A DNA stretch of 64,000 nucleotides from Methylotenera_A sp044222005 (lineage in GTDB: Bacteria; Pseudomonadota; Gammaproteobacteria; Burkholderiales; Methylophilaceae). Under the pieces are notes generated by a model. The model was not told the DNA's origin. It saw nothing but the letters and a program-made list of their open reading frames with translations, and did no database searches. Position numbers and translations under genes: made by a program. The stretch is from positions 186,001-250,000 of the forward strand of contig JBGANY010000001.1 in NCBI GenBank assembly GCA_044222005.1, given 5' to 3'. Shown here piece after piece: positions 27,689-36,214 of this stretch; the stretch's first letter is position 1; each line of letters starts with the position of its first letter.

Positions 27689-27874
27689 TGCGTATTTTTT
27701 ACCTTTTGTAGAGGATTATTAAGAAACATCCATCTTTTGGATGTGATGCACTCAAGCGATCAATTATCGATAATTCTTAGCGAATTATCTTTTTGAGTTG
27801 GTATAATTATATCAAATGCAGCTTGGCTTCCAAAGGCTGCTTTTTATTTTTTTAAGTTTTAGTTAGGTTTTTTA

Positions 27875-28558
27875 ATGATGCTCAGTAATACCCGTTGGCA
27901 CACTTTTGACTCGCAAGAGGATATTAACCAGGCTGCAGTTAAGCATGTCCTGCAAGCCGCAGATGAGGCGATCGCCAAGCATGGCAGCTTTCTTATCGTA
28001 TTGGCTGGGGGCAGCACCCCCAAAAGCGTATATCAGCTGCTAAGCAAACAGCAGGCAGATTGGTCAAAATGGCATATTTATCACAACGACGACCGTTGCC
28101 TGCCTGTCGATCATGTTGAGCGCAACAGCAAAATGGCGCGTGATGTCTGGCTGGATCATGTGGCGATTCCGCAAAATCAGATTCATGATATTCCCGCTGA
28201 ATTAGGCAATATTGAAGGTGCCAAGGCATATGCGGAAACGCTCAAGGGTGTGCGCGCATTTGATCTGGTGATTCTGGGCCTGGGTGAAGATGGCCACACG
28301 GCCAGCCTGTTCCCGAATCAGGCGGTGGATAACAGCGCCGATGCCGTGCCTGTATTCAATGCACCCAAAGCGCCGGCAGACCGCATCACCATCAGCCAGA
28401 ACCGCCTGAATCATAGCCATCAGGCATTATTTTTGGTGACAGGCAAGGGCAAGCAGGAGGCTGTTGATAACTGGCGCAACGGAGTGGCTATTCCTGCGAC
28501 TTTAATTGCGCCTGAAAATGGCGTTGATGTGTATTGCTACCAAGTGGCATTGAATTAA
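27875..28558 (+). CDS. pgl: 6-phosphogluconolactonase
   Basis: Hydrolyses 6-phosphogluconolactone, the step between Zwf and Gnd. 227 residues of the SOL/DevB type: LAGGSTPKSVYQLL, the acidic YHNDDRCLPVDH (usual D-E-R-V region), and VILGLGEDGHTASLFPN, the active-site signature. Two adjacent ATG codons exist at 27875 and 27878; the first is given. It is transcribed away from gnd-zwf across a 186-base AT-rich gap that must hold both promoters. Confidence 0.95.
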   Translation: MMLSNTRWHTFDSQEDINQAAVKHVLQAADEAIAKHGSFLIVLAGGSTPKSVYQLLSKQQADWSKWHIYHNDDRCLPVDHVERNSKMARDVWLDHVAIPQNQIHDIPAELGNIEGAKAYAETLKGVRAFDLVILGLGEDGHTASLFPNQAVDNSADAVPVFNAPKAPADRITISQNRLNHSHQALFLVTGKGKQEAVDNWRNGVAIPATLIAPENGVDVYCYQVALN

Positions 28559-28563
28559 CTTAC

Positions 28564-28587
28564 AAAACACCAATCACTTGGTGTTTT
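28564..28587. terminator. Intrinsic terminator after pgl, overlapping the end of the DUF1003 gene
   Basis: AAAACACCAA-TCAC-TTGGTGTTTT forms a perfect 10-base stem followed by a T-run on the plus strand and an A/T mirror on the other. It lies 5 bases after the pgl stop, and its loop contains the stop codon of the convergent DUF1003 gene, so one hairpin serves both. Confidence 0.8.
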
Positions 28588-29128
28588 TTTCGATTAAATC
28601 GCCCAATAGCCTTAGCTGTTCTTTTTGAATCGCGATGAGGTCGCCCCATTGGCCTTCGCGTAACAAATCTATTTTTTCGTGCAGTAACATAATCTCAAGT
28701 TCGGCCTTCAGGTTCACTTCATAATCATGCTCGGCATTCAAGCGGTCTTTTTCCGCTTGCCGGTTTTGCGACATCAAGATAATCGGTGCCTGAATCGAAG
28801 CGAGCATGGATAAGAACAGATTCAATAGAATGTATGGGTAAGGGTCAAAGTCTTTGCCGTAGTTCACGAGGATATATGAGTTCAAAACCACCCAGCAAAC
28901 TAAAGTAACGCCAAATAAAATGATAAACGCCCAGGAACCACCGAATCTGGCCACAGTATCTGCTGCCCGCTGCCCGAATGTAATACTTTCATCTTGCTCT
29001 TTTGAAGTGTTTCTTGAGATGTGCGTGCGTGCGGTGATATGCTGCGCCACTTTTTGGGTGCGCTCATCCATCGCTTCATAGGATGAACCGATGAGCTTTT
29101 CTGCAGTGCTGTGGTTTTTATGTGCCAT
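28574..29128 (-). CDS. DUF1003 integral membrane protein
   Basis: 184 residues with two close membrane segments (about 60-82 and 88-112) around the family signature DFDPYPYILLNLFLSMLASI and the following QAPIILMSQNRQAEKDR, then a charged helical C-terminus. DUF1003 proteins are small inner-membrane proteins of unknown function. It starts 15 bases after apbC on the same strand and may be read from the same transcript. The terminator hairpin includes its last codons. Confidence 0.88.
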   Translation of the reverse strand: MAHKNHSTAEKLIGSSYEAMDERTQKVAQHITARTHISRNTSKEQDESITFGQRAADTVARFGGSWAFIILFGVTLVCWVVLNSYILVNYGKDFDPYPYILLNLFLSMLASIQAPIILMSQNRQAEKDRLNAEHDYEVNLKAELEIMLLHEKIDLLREGQWGDLIAIQKEQLRLLGDLIEKNTK

Positions 29129-29143
29129 TTGGACGATTCTATG

Positions 29144-30232
29144 CTAAGTATTCTGAATCACAATGTTCGGGAATTTGCTGCTGTGATCCAGGCTGGCATT
29201 GGCGATTTTAATCGCGGCTTTACGCGCGATTTCTTTATAGATACTCGCTATTTTTGAGTCAGGCGCAGCAATTACGGTTGGTTTTCCGCCATCGGTTTGT
29301 TCGCGGATGCTGATGTCCAGCGGCAAGCTACCGAGCAAATCCACGTTGTAATCTTTACACATTGCTTCTCCGCCACCTGCGCCGAATATATGTTCTTCAT
29401 GACCGCACTTAGAACAGATATGTGTGCTCATGTTTTCGACGATACCCAAAATCGGGATGCCCACTTTCTCGAACATTTTCAAACCCTTGCGCGCATCAAG
29501 CAGTGCAATATCCTGCGGCGTGGTGACAATAATTGCGCCGGTGACAGGGATTTTTTGCGCCAGTGTGAGTTGGATATCGCCTGTGCCGGGTGGTAAATCG
29601 ATGACTAAATAATCCAGGTCGCGCCATTTTGTATCACGCAACAATTGCTCCAGCGCGCCCGTCACCATTGGGCCGCGCCATACCATGGGCGTGTCAACAT
29701 CTACCAAAAAGCCAATCGACATGGCTTGTATGCCATGTGCCAGCATCGGCTCCATGCTTTTGCCGTCGGCACTTTCAGGGCGGCCGCTGATACCTAGCAT
29801 CTGCGGCTGGCTAGGACCGTAAATATCCGCATCCAGTAAGCCTACCGTTGCGCCTTCTGCTGCAAGTGCTAAAGCCAAATTGACTGAGGTGGTCGATTTG
29901 CCCACACCGCCTTTGCCTGATGCCACCGCGATGATGTTTTTCACATTCGGCAGCAAAGTCACGCCTTGCTGCGCTTTGTGCGCCACTATGCGGCTGCCTA
30001 TATTCACATTCACATTACCCACATCGGCCAGTTGTTTAAGATGATTTGTCACCAAGGCCTGCACATCGCCCATTATGCTTTTGGCGGGGTAGCCCAGCAC
30101 AATATCTACACTCACATTGTTGCCGCTAATCCGGATGTTTTTGGCGGATTTGCCGGTAATAAAATCGCGCCCGGTATTCGGGTCAACCAGCTCTTTTAGC
30201 GCGTTCTGGATGTTAATTTCTGTGATTGCCAT
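29144..30232 (-). CDS. apbC: Iron-sulfur cluster carrier protein ApbC/Mrp
   Basis: P-loop ATPase that binds and hands on [4Fe-4S] clusters. 362 residues: N-terminal MIP18/DUF59 domain (about 1-90), deviant Walker A motif GKGGVGKS (residues 106-113), DLPPGTGD in the switch region, and the cluster-binding CxxC in HICSKCGH (Cys273, Cys276). It is divergent from metG, an arrangement common in proteobacteria. Confidence 0.95.
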   Translation of the reverse strand: MAITEINIQNALKELVDPNTGRDFITGKSAKNIRISGNNVSVDIVLGYPAKSIMGDVQALVTNHLKQLADVGNVNVNIGSRIVAHKAQQGVTLLPNVKNIIAVASGKGGVGKSTTSVNLALALAAEGATVGLLDADIYGPSQPQMLGISGRPESADGKSMEPMLAHGIQAMSIGFLVDVDTPMVWRGPMVTGALEQLLRDTKWRDLDYLVIDLPPGTGDIQLTLAQKIPVTGAIIVTTPQDIALLDARKGLKMFEKVGIPILGIVENMSTHICSKCGHEEHIFGAGGGEAMCKDYNVDLLGSLPLDISIREQTDGGKPTVIAAPDSKIASIYKEIARKAAIKIANASLDHSSKFPNIVIQNT

Positions 30233-30343
30233 AATGTTTGCATACTTAATTTGGAAAACACTATTTTAGCTGATGCCAATGCTTAAAGCTAAACATTGCT
30301 TAATTTGCTAAAATAGCACTTTATTTAATTAACAAAGCATTTT

Positions 30344-32419
30344 ATGGCTCGCAAGATTCTCGTTACTTCAGCTTTACCTTATGCCAACGGCAGTATTCAC
30401 CTCGGGCATTTGGTGGAATACATTCAAACTGATATTTGGGTGCGCTTTCAGAAAATGCAGGGTCACACTGTGCATTACGTGTGTGCGGATGATACGCATG
30501 GCACGCCGATTATGCTGCGCGCAGAAAAAGAGGGCATCACGCCTGAGGCCTTGATTGACGCGGTGCATAAGGAGCATAGTGCGGATTTTAAAGAATTTCT
30601 GGTGGAGTTTGATAATTATTATTCGACTAATTCTGAAGAAAATCGCGCTTTATCCAGCGAAATTTATAAAAAACTCAAAGCTAACGGCAAAATCGCGACT
30701 AAAACGATAGAACAGTTTTACGACCCGGTTAAAAACATGTTTTTGCCGGACCGCTTTATTAAAGGCGAGTGTCCGAAATGCCATGCCAAAGACCAATACG
30801 GTGATAGCTGTGAGGTGTGCGGCGCGACTTATAACCCGACCGAGCTGATTAACGCTTATTCCGCGGTTTCCGGCGCTGCGCCTGTGCGCAAGGAAACAGA
30901 GCATTACTTTTTCAAGCTTTCAGAATGCGAAACGTTTTTAAAAGAGTGGACGAGAAGTGGCACCTTGCAGGGCGAAGCCGCTAATAAAATGGGCGAATGG
31001 TTCGAAAACGGCCTCAATGACTGGGACATTTCGCGCGATGCGCCATACTTCGGTTTTGAAATCCCAGATGCGCCCGGTAAGTATTTCTACGTATGGCTGG
31101 ATGCGCCGATTGGCTACATGGCGAGTTTTAAAAAGCTTTGCCAAACCAAAGGCTTGGACTTTGATGAATACTGGGCGAAAGACAGTAAAACCGAGCTTTA
31201 TCACTTTATCGGCAAGGATATTCTCTATTTTCACGCGCTATTCTGGCCTGCCACGTTGGAATATAGCGGTTACCGCAAACCTACACAAATTTTCGCACAT
31301 GGTTTTTTAACCGTGAATGGTGAAAAAATGAGCAAGTCGCGCGGCACATTCATCACCGCACGCAGCTATTTGGACCATATTAAAAACCCGGAATACTTGC
31401 GCTATTACTATGCTGCTAAATTGAATAGCACCATGGAAGATATTGATCTGAATCTGGAAGATTTTGTCGCGCGCGTAAATAGTGATTTAGTGGGTAAGTA
31501 CGTCAATATCGCAAGCAGAACTGCCAACATTCTAAACAAGTATTTTGAAGGAAAGCTGTGTGAGCTTGAACCCAACACGGCTTTTTATGCGAGAGGTTTG
31601 ATTGGGATAGAAGAGGAAGTGAAACTAGCATATCAGCAACGTGATTACAGCAAAGCGGTAAGGCTAACCATGGGGTATGCAGATGAAATTAATCAATTTG
31701 TTCAAACTAAACAACCATGGGTGCTTGCAAAAGATTTAGAGGCCAACAAAACTGAACTTCACCAAATTTGTACTAATGCGTTGCTAGGTTTTTACAATCT
31801 ATCAATTCTTATTAAGCCGATATTGCCCGCATTAGTTGAAAACGTTGAACGACTATTCAGCACCCCAGATTTACAGTGGGATGACTTGGGGACGAAGCCT
31901 ACAAGTCCTGTTAGAGCAAAAACAATTAAGGAATTCGAACATTTAATGACTCGTGTTGATCCCAAGCAGATTGAAGCCATGACCGAAGCCAATAAAGAAA
32001 ACTTGCAAGCCACAACACCGCAACCACATTCTGAGCAGCGTCATGCGGTGCATCAACAGAACGAGGTGAATGCAGATGCGACGGAGGTTGAATACATCAG
32101 CATTGATGATTTTACCAAGGTAGATTTACGCATCGCTAAAATCGTCAGTGCCGAGCATGTAGAAGGTGCGGAGAAGCTGCTCAAGCTCATGCTGGATATT
32201 GGTGAAGACAAGCCGCGTCAGGTGTTTGCAGGCATTAAATCGGCTTACGACCCGGCTACTTTGGTAGGGCGTTTAACCGTGATGGTTGCCAATCTGGCAC
32301 CGCGTAAAATGAAGTTTGGGATGAGTGAAGGTATGGTATTGGCAGCAAGTAATGAACTTGGCGGCCCTTTTATACTCTCACCAGATGTCGGCTCACAAGC
32401 TGGCATGCGCGTTAAATAA
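30344..32419 (+). CDS. metG: Methionyl-tRNA synthetase
   Basis: Charges tRNA-Met. 691 residues: the HIGH-type motif in YANGSIHLGHLVE, a zinc knuckle with four cysteines in CPKCHAKDQYGDSCEVCGA, the KMSKS motif in EKMSKSRGT, an anticodon-binding domain, a low-complexity linker (about 555-585) and a C-terminal EMAP/Trbp111-like tRNA-binding dimerisation domain (about 585-691, DFTKVDLRIAKI). The full-length, dimeric bacterial form is thus intact. Confidence 0.98.
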   Translation: MARKILVTSALPYANGSIHLGHLVEYIQTDIWVRFQKMQGHTVHYVCADDTHGTPIMLRAEKEGITPEALIDAVHKEHSADFKEFLVEFDNYYSTNSEENRALSSEIYKKLKANGKIATKTIEQFYDPVKNMFLPDRFIKGECPKCHAKDQYGDSCEVCGATYNPTELINAYSAVSGAAPVRKETEHYFFKLSECETFLKEWTRSGTLQGEAANKMGEWFENGLNDWDISRDAPYFGFEIPDAPGKYFYVWLDAPIGYMASFKKLCQTKGLDFDEYWAKDSKTELYHFIGKDILYFHALFWPATLEYSGYRKPTQIFAHGFLTVNGEKMSKSRGTFITARSYLDHIKNPEYLRYYYAAKLNSTMEDIDLNLEDFVARVNSDLVGKYVNIASRTANILNKYFEGKLCELEPNTAFYARGLIGIEEEVKLAYQQRDYSKAVRLTMGYADEINQFVQTKQPWVLAKDLEANKTELHQICTNALLGFYNLSILIKPILPALVENVERLFSTPDLQWDDLGTKPTSPVRAKTIKEFEHLMTRVDPKQIEAMTEANKENLQATTPQPHSEQRHAVHQQNEVNADATEVEYISIDDFTKVDLRIAKIVSAEHVEGAEKLLKLMLDIGEDKPRQVFAGIKSAYDPATLVGRLTVMVANLAPRKMKFGMSEGMVLAASNELGGPFILSPDVGSQAGMRVK

Positions 32420-32456
32420 TAATTATTTTTTTCTAAGGTTTTAAAGGAGTTAACAA

Positions 32457-32951
32457 TTGAATATTAAAACAATTCATGCAGTTCTTATCGCTGGTGTATT
32501 GGCCAGCAGCAACGCATTTGCAGAGAATAGCAATGCTAAAACGGCTGTGGGTGGTGGTTTAGGCGCTGCTGCGGGCACTGTACTAGGCGGCGTGGTTGGG
32601 GGTAGAACTGGTGAAGTGATCGGCGGTGCCGTAGGCGGCGGCGTTGGCGGGGCTGTTACCACCAAAGGCGAAGGCCAGGCTGGTGCAGTGATTGGCGGTG
32701 CGGCAGGCGGTGCCACAGGCGCGGTGGTTGGACGCAAAGTCAGTGGCAGCGGCACAGGTGCAGTGGTTGGTGCAGGCATTGGCGGGGCTGGGGGTGCAGT
32801 GGTAGGTAAAGTGATTGCCGAGCCGGAAAAGACCTCGCATCATCATCATGAACGGTACTACAAGCATAAACATAAGCATGGCAAAGGCCATGCGTATGGG
32901 CATGATAAACATCATGATGATGATCATGACGAAGGACGCCACGACTGGTAG
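32457..32951 (+). CDS. Secreted glycine-zipper protein with His-rich tail
   Basis: 164 residues starting at TTG with AAGGAG 7 bases upstream. The signal peptide probably ends after SNAFA (residue 22). Residues about 30-120 are a run of GxxxG/GxxGA repeats (glycine zipper, as in Rick_17kDa/YMGG proteins that insert in or coat membranes). The last 38 residues hold 13 histidines with Asp and Lys (HHHHER, KHKHKHGKGH, DKHHDDDHDE), a likely metal-binding tail. No lipobox is seen. The exact function is unknown. A strong terminator follows. Confidence 0.8.
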   Translation: MNIKTIHAVLIAGVLASSNAFAENSNAKTAVGGGLGAAAGTVLGGVVGGRTGEVIGGAVGGGVGGAVTTKGEGQAGAVIGGAAGGATGAVVGRKVSGSGTGAVVGAGIGGAGGAVVGKVIAEPEKTSHHHHERYYKHKHKHGKGHAYGHDKHHDDDHDEGRHDW

Positions 32952-32969
32952 GCGTATACTAAAAGCGAA

Positions 32970-32992
32970 AAAGCCCCGAAAGGGGCTTTTTT
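32970..32992 (+). terminator. Intrinsic terminator after the glycine-zipper gene
   Basis: AAAGCCCC-GAAA-GGGGCTTTTTT: an 8-base GC-rich stem with a GAAA tetraloop and a T-run, 18 bases after the stop codon. It also lies before the convergent ComEA-like gene. Confidence 0.9.
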
Positions 32993-33025
32993 ATTGATGC
33001 TAGTACCTTAATTTCCTGATTAAAA

Positions 33026-33673
33026 TTATTGCTTAGCTTTTCCTTCTGCGGCCTTTTTGTCGGCAGTAGCTTTTTTAGCGGCTTTCTTTTCTTCTGCTGC
33101 AGCTTTCTTGGCAGCTTTTTTCTCTTCAGCAGCAGCCTTTTTGGCTGCGGCTTTTTTGTCAGCTTCAGCTTTCTTGTCCGCTTTAGCGGTGTCTTCTGCT
33201 TTCATTTCCTTAGCGGGCTTGTCAGCTTTAGTAGATTTCGTTTCTTTTGCTTCTTTTGCTTTGTCAGATTTAGAATCTTTTTTGTCTTTAGATTCTTTAG
33301 TAGATTTTACTTCTTTGCTGTCAGCGGTTTTTCCGCTAGCAGCCGCTTTTTCAGTGCCAACAGATTTTGTTTTAGCTTCCTTGGCAGGTTTGTCGGCTGC
33401 AGGTGTCGCAACGGTTGTTTTGCCGCTCACAGCAACATCTTTACGTACATTTTGTAATGTTACTGGGCCAACGCCATCCACTTTTTCAAGTTCATCAACA
33501 GATTTAAATCCACCATTCTTTTTGCGGTAGTCAATAATAGCTTGCGCTTTCACTGGGCCAATACCATCTAAGCTTTCCAATTCTTCTTGCGTAGCTGTAT
33601 TTAAGTTAACAGCTGCAAAGGCACTGAAACTGAATGCCATAGAAGCTAACAATGCTAATAACAATTTTTTCAT
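33026..33673 (-). CDS. ComEA-like helix-hairpin-helix protein with Lys/Ala-rich tail
   Basis: 215 residues: signal peptide (cleavage after SAFA, residue 20), a ComEA-type double helix-hairpin-helix domain (about 21-80; VNLNTATQEELESLDGIGP and VDGVGPVTLQNVR), then about 130 residues almost free of hydrophobic residues and rich in Lys, Ala, Glu and Ser, ending in repeats of AAAEEKKAAKK. ComEA-like proteins bind incoming DNA in the periplasm; the standard short form ends after the HhH domain. The tail resembles histone-H1-like repeats and should be disordered or helical and strongly basic. No competence genes lie beside it. Confidence 0.82.
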   Translation of the reverse strand: MKKLLLALLASMAFSFSAFAAVNLNTATQEELESLDGIGPVKAQAIIDYRKKNGGFKSVDELEKVDGVGPVTLQNVRKDVAVSGKTTVATPAADKPAKEAKTKSVGTEKAAASGKTADSKEVKSTKESKDKKDSKSDKAKEAKETKSTKADKPAKEMKAEDTAKADKKAEADKKAAAKKAAAEEKKAAKKAAAEEKKAAKKATADKKAAEGKAKQ

Positions 33674-33842
33674 TTTTGATTCTCCGTGTTATAAAACTGG
33701 TAAGTAAAAAACTTCTTTTTAATAAAAACATGCGGTTGTAATCATAACTTAAATAATCTGCACATTACAAACTGACACCACGTACAACCACATCATGCCT
33801 CACTCAACCTTACGTCAAGCTTACATTGCCAAATTACTCCGC

Positions 33843-34547
33843 TTATAGCAAACATTCGGCATTAATTGCTTCCAGTGCTTTAAGTGGGTCTGCAGCTTGT
33901 GTAATCGGCCGGCCAATCACTAAATAGCTAACACCCAAGTGTAATGCCTGACTGGGCGTGACAACGCGCGATTGGTCGTCCTGGTTGACATGAAGAGGGC
34001 GTATGCCGGGTGTGACCAGCATAAAGTTATCAGGTAGATGCTGTTTTAACAATTGCGCCTCTAGCGCAGAACATACCACGCCATGCAGACCCGCTTGCTG
34101 CGTTAATCTGGCGAGCTTTAGCACCTGGTTTTCCACACTGTCTTCGATGCCAATTTCGTTCAAACTGGCCTGATTCATGCTGGTGAGCACCGTTACGGCG
34201 ATTAAATAGGGTTTCTGGCTGCTTTTGTTCATCCCTTCAAGTGCGGCCTGCATCATAGCGCTGCCTCCGCTGGCATGTACGTTGAGCATCCATACGCCCA
34301 GATTGCTGGCAGCTTCGCAGGCTTTGGCAACGGTGTTAGGAATGTCATGGAACTTGAGGTCTAAGAAAACTTTAAAGTCTTTGGCGACTAATTTTTCAAC
34401 AAGCTGCGGCCCGGCTGCGGTAAACAGTTCTTTGCCTACCTTAAGTTTGCACAGCGCCGAGTCTAGCTGATTGACCAGTCTAAGCGCGCTCGCGGCATCG
34501 GCATAATCCAGCGCAACGATTACTTTACTGTCATTTTTATTTTGCAT
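33843..34547 (-). CDS. pyrF: Orotidine 5'-phosphate decarboxylase
   Basis: Decarboxylates OMP to UMP, the last step of de novo UMP synthesis. 234 residues of the class I type: IVALDYADA at the N-terminus, the catalytic KFLDLKFHDIPNTV-like motif (DLKFHDIPNT), and TPGIRP with GRPIT near the C-terminus. Its start overlaps the lapB stop region by 11 bases, indicating coupling with lapB. Confidence 0.97.
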   Translation of the reverse strand: MQNKNDSKVIVALDYADAASALRLVNQLDSALCKLKVGKELFTAAGPQLVEKLVAKDFKVFLDLKFHDIPNTVAKACEAASNLGVWMLNVHASGGSAMMQAALEGMNKSSQKPYLIAVTVLTSMNQASLNEIGIEDSVENQVLKLARLTQQAGLHGVVCSALEAQLLKQHLPDNFMLVTPGIRPLHVNQDDQSRVVTPSQALHLGVSYLVIGRPITQAADPLKALEAINAECLL

Positions 34548-35739
34548 TGTTTTTCTTAATAGTCATTTCACGGCTAACCGCTTCAGAAGGTTCTGCAGGC
34601 AAAGACTCCCAAGCATTGCAGGCTGGGCATTGCCAGTGATATTGTTTGGCGCGGAAGCCGCATTGATTGCAGTGATAAGCGGCGCGGTTGCCAATGGCAT
34701 TACGCACGGTTTGCTGCATGAGCTGAATATCCTGGTTATTGACGTCGTCCGCCATTGCGCGTGCCTGTAAAAGCTGGTCCAGTGTCGTCAGGCTGGGCTG
34801 ACGTATCAGCTCGTTTCTGGCGAGTCTGGCGGCTTTTTCTGCGCCTTCCTCGGCCAATGTCGCTTCGTAAAGCACTAACATGAGCGAAGGCAGTTTGTAG
34901 GTTTCCAGATAAGTGTTGAGCTGCGCCATGCCCTCGTTCAGGTTGTCCATCGCACGGTAACTTTTGAGCATTTTACTTGCGACCAATCCCAGGTATTCGG
35001 GCTGCTGAAACTCGATACGCTTCCAATGCGTAATAGCCGCCTGGTGCGCACCTTCTGTCGTTTCCAGGTCACCCAATAATACATTGGCGCGCACGCAGTT
35101 TTTGTTCGCATCCAAGGCAAAAGCTAACTGCTTGCGTGCAGCATCGTGGTTTTGGGCGATAATCTCGTTCATGGCAAGTTCGCAATAATATTGCGCGATC
35201 TCCCGCCTGAATGGCACGCCAGACAAGCGCTCCAGTTCGGTCGCAGTTTCAATGGCCTGTGTCCATTCGCGTTCGCGCACGTAAATTTCCAGCAAGGCGC
35301 GCAGGGCGGGTTGGCGGTAACGTGTGTCATCCAGGCCTTTAAACAACTCCTCGGCGCGGTCAAATAAGCCGGCTTTCAGATAATCCTGTGCCAGCTCGGC
35401 TTTTACTGCGCTTTTTTGGTTGGGGGTGAGTTCTTTTTTTTCCAGCAGATTCAGGTGCATGTTGATCGCGCGATCCGTTTCGCCGGTGCGCCTGAACAGG
35501 CTGCCAAGCGCAAAATGTAACTCAAGGGAGTCGGTATTGGCCTGCACGGCTTCAGAAAAAGCTTCTACTGCCTTATCGTGCTGATCGCTGATCAGAAAGT
35601 TCAAGCCCTTGAAGTAGGCCGCTGGCAAGGTAGTGGATTCGGACAGCAGCTGCTTAATATCGACCCGCGCGGCTATCCAGCCCAGTGTGAAAAACAGCGG
35701 CAGAACAAGCAACCACCAATATTCGAATTCGACCGTCAT
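34537..35739 (-). CDS. lapB: Lipopolysaccharide assembly protein LapB
   Basis: Inner-membrane anchored TPR protein that adjusts LPS synthesis by presenting LpxC to FtsH (role known in Escherichia coli). 400 residues: N-terminal membrane helix (about 6-24), tetratricopeptide repeats through about residue 340, and a rubredoxin-like zinc domain with two CxxC pairs (CNQCGF, CPACNAW) at the C-terminus. It is usually preceded by lapA; here only 150 bases separate it from ihfB and no lapA fits there. Confidence 0.93.
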   Translation of the reverse strand: MTVEFEYWWLLVLPLFFTLGWIAARVDIKQLLSESTTLPAAYFKGLNFLISDQHDKAVEAFSEAVQANTDSLELHFALGSLFRRTGETDRAINMHLNLLEKKELTPNQKSAVKAELAQDYLKAGLFDRAEELFKGLDDTRYRQPALRALLEIYVREREWTQAIETATELERLSGVPFRREIAQYYCELAMNEIIAQNHDAARKQLAFALDANKNCVRANVLLGDLETTEGAHQAAITHWKRIEFQQPEYLGLVASKMLKSYRAMDNLNEGMAQLNTYLETYKLPSLMLVLYEATLAEEGAEKAARLARNELIRQPSLTTLDQLLQARAMADDVNNQDIQLMQQTVRNAIGNRAAYHCNQCGFRAKQYHWQCPACNAWESLPAEPSEAVSREMTIKKNNAK

Positions 35740-35833
35740 TTTGCTTTAAATTGGATTAGATACCGTTATTTTACCTAAGCTGGAGCATACTGGCTAATCA
35801 TTCTACTCAAGCTGTAAAAATTGAAGGCATAAA

Positions 35834-35859
35834 AAACGGCGCTATTGCGAGCGCCGTTT
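35834..35859 (-). terminator. Intrinsic terminator after ihfB
   Basis: AAACGGCGCT / AGCGCCGTTT forms a 10-base stem with a 6-base loop; on the minus strand it is followed by a T-run. It lies between ihfB and lapB, so lapB-pyrF should have its own promoter in the remaining gap. Confidence 0.8.
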
Positions 35860-35889
35860 ATTGAAGCAGAACAAATGCAGGCTAAAGCG

Positions 35890-36174
35890 TTAAGAGGCTG
35901 AGTCCACGCGATCACGCAATTCTTTACCTGCCTTAAAGTGCGGTACATGCTTTGCAGGCACCTGCACTTTGCTGCCGGTTTTTGGATTACGCCCTAAACG
36001 CGGTGGACGGTAATTCAGACTGAAACTACCAAACCCGCGGATTTCGATGCGTTCTCCGGTCGATAAGTTGTCGGTCATCGCATCTAAAATCGCTTTGACG
36101 GACAACTCGGCATCCTTCACTACTAATTGCGGAAAGCGCTCTGCTAATAGATTAATTAATTCAGACTTTGTCAT
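35890..36174 (-). CDS. ihfB: Integration host factor beta subunit
   Basis: 94-residue DNA-bending HU-family protein that pairs with IhfA. It begins MTKSELINLLAERFP and has RIEIRGFGSFSLNYRPPRLG and GRNPKTGSKVQVP, the beta-arm that inserts into the minor groove. It lies 40 bases after rpsA on the same strand, the classical rpsA-ihfB pair. Confidence 0.97.
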   Translation of the reverse strand: MTKSELINLLAERFPQLVVKDAELSVKAILDAMTDNLSTGERIEIRGFGSFSLNYRPPRLGRNPKTGSKVQVPAKHVPHFKAGKELRDRVDSAS

Positions 36175-36214
36175 GGCTTATGCTTGCCTTTTTAGTTTAA
36201 TTTTAAAAAAACTA

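Noticed and set aside
32474..32942. Open frames on the minus strand opposite the glycine-zipper gene
   Set aside because: They are shadows of a repetitive GC-rich sequence: proline/alanine runs without any start context or family pattern, while the plus-strand product has a signal peptide, a ribosome site and a terminator.
33029..33530. Plus-strand open frames rich in Phe and Ser opposite the ComEA-like gene
   Set aside because: They are the reverse complement of the Lys/Ala repeats; the opposite frame has a real HhH domain and signal peptide.
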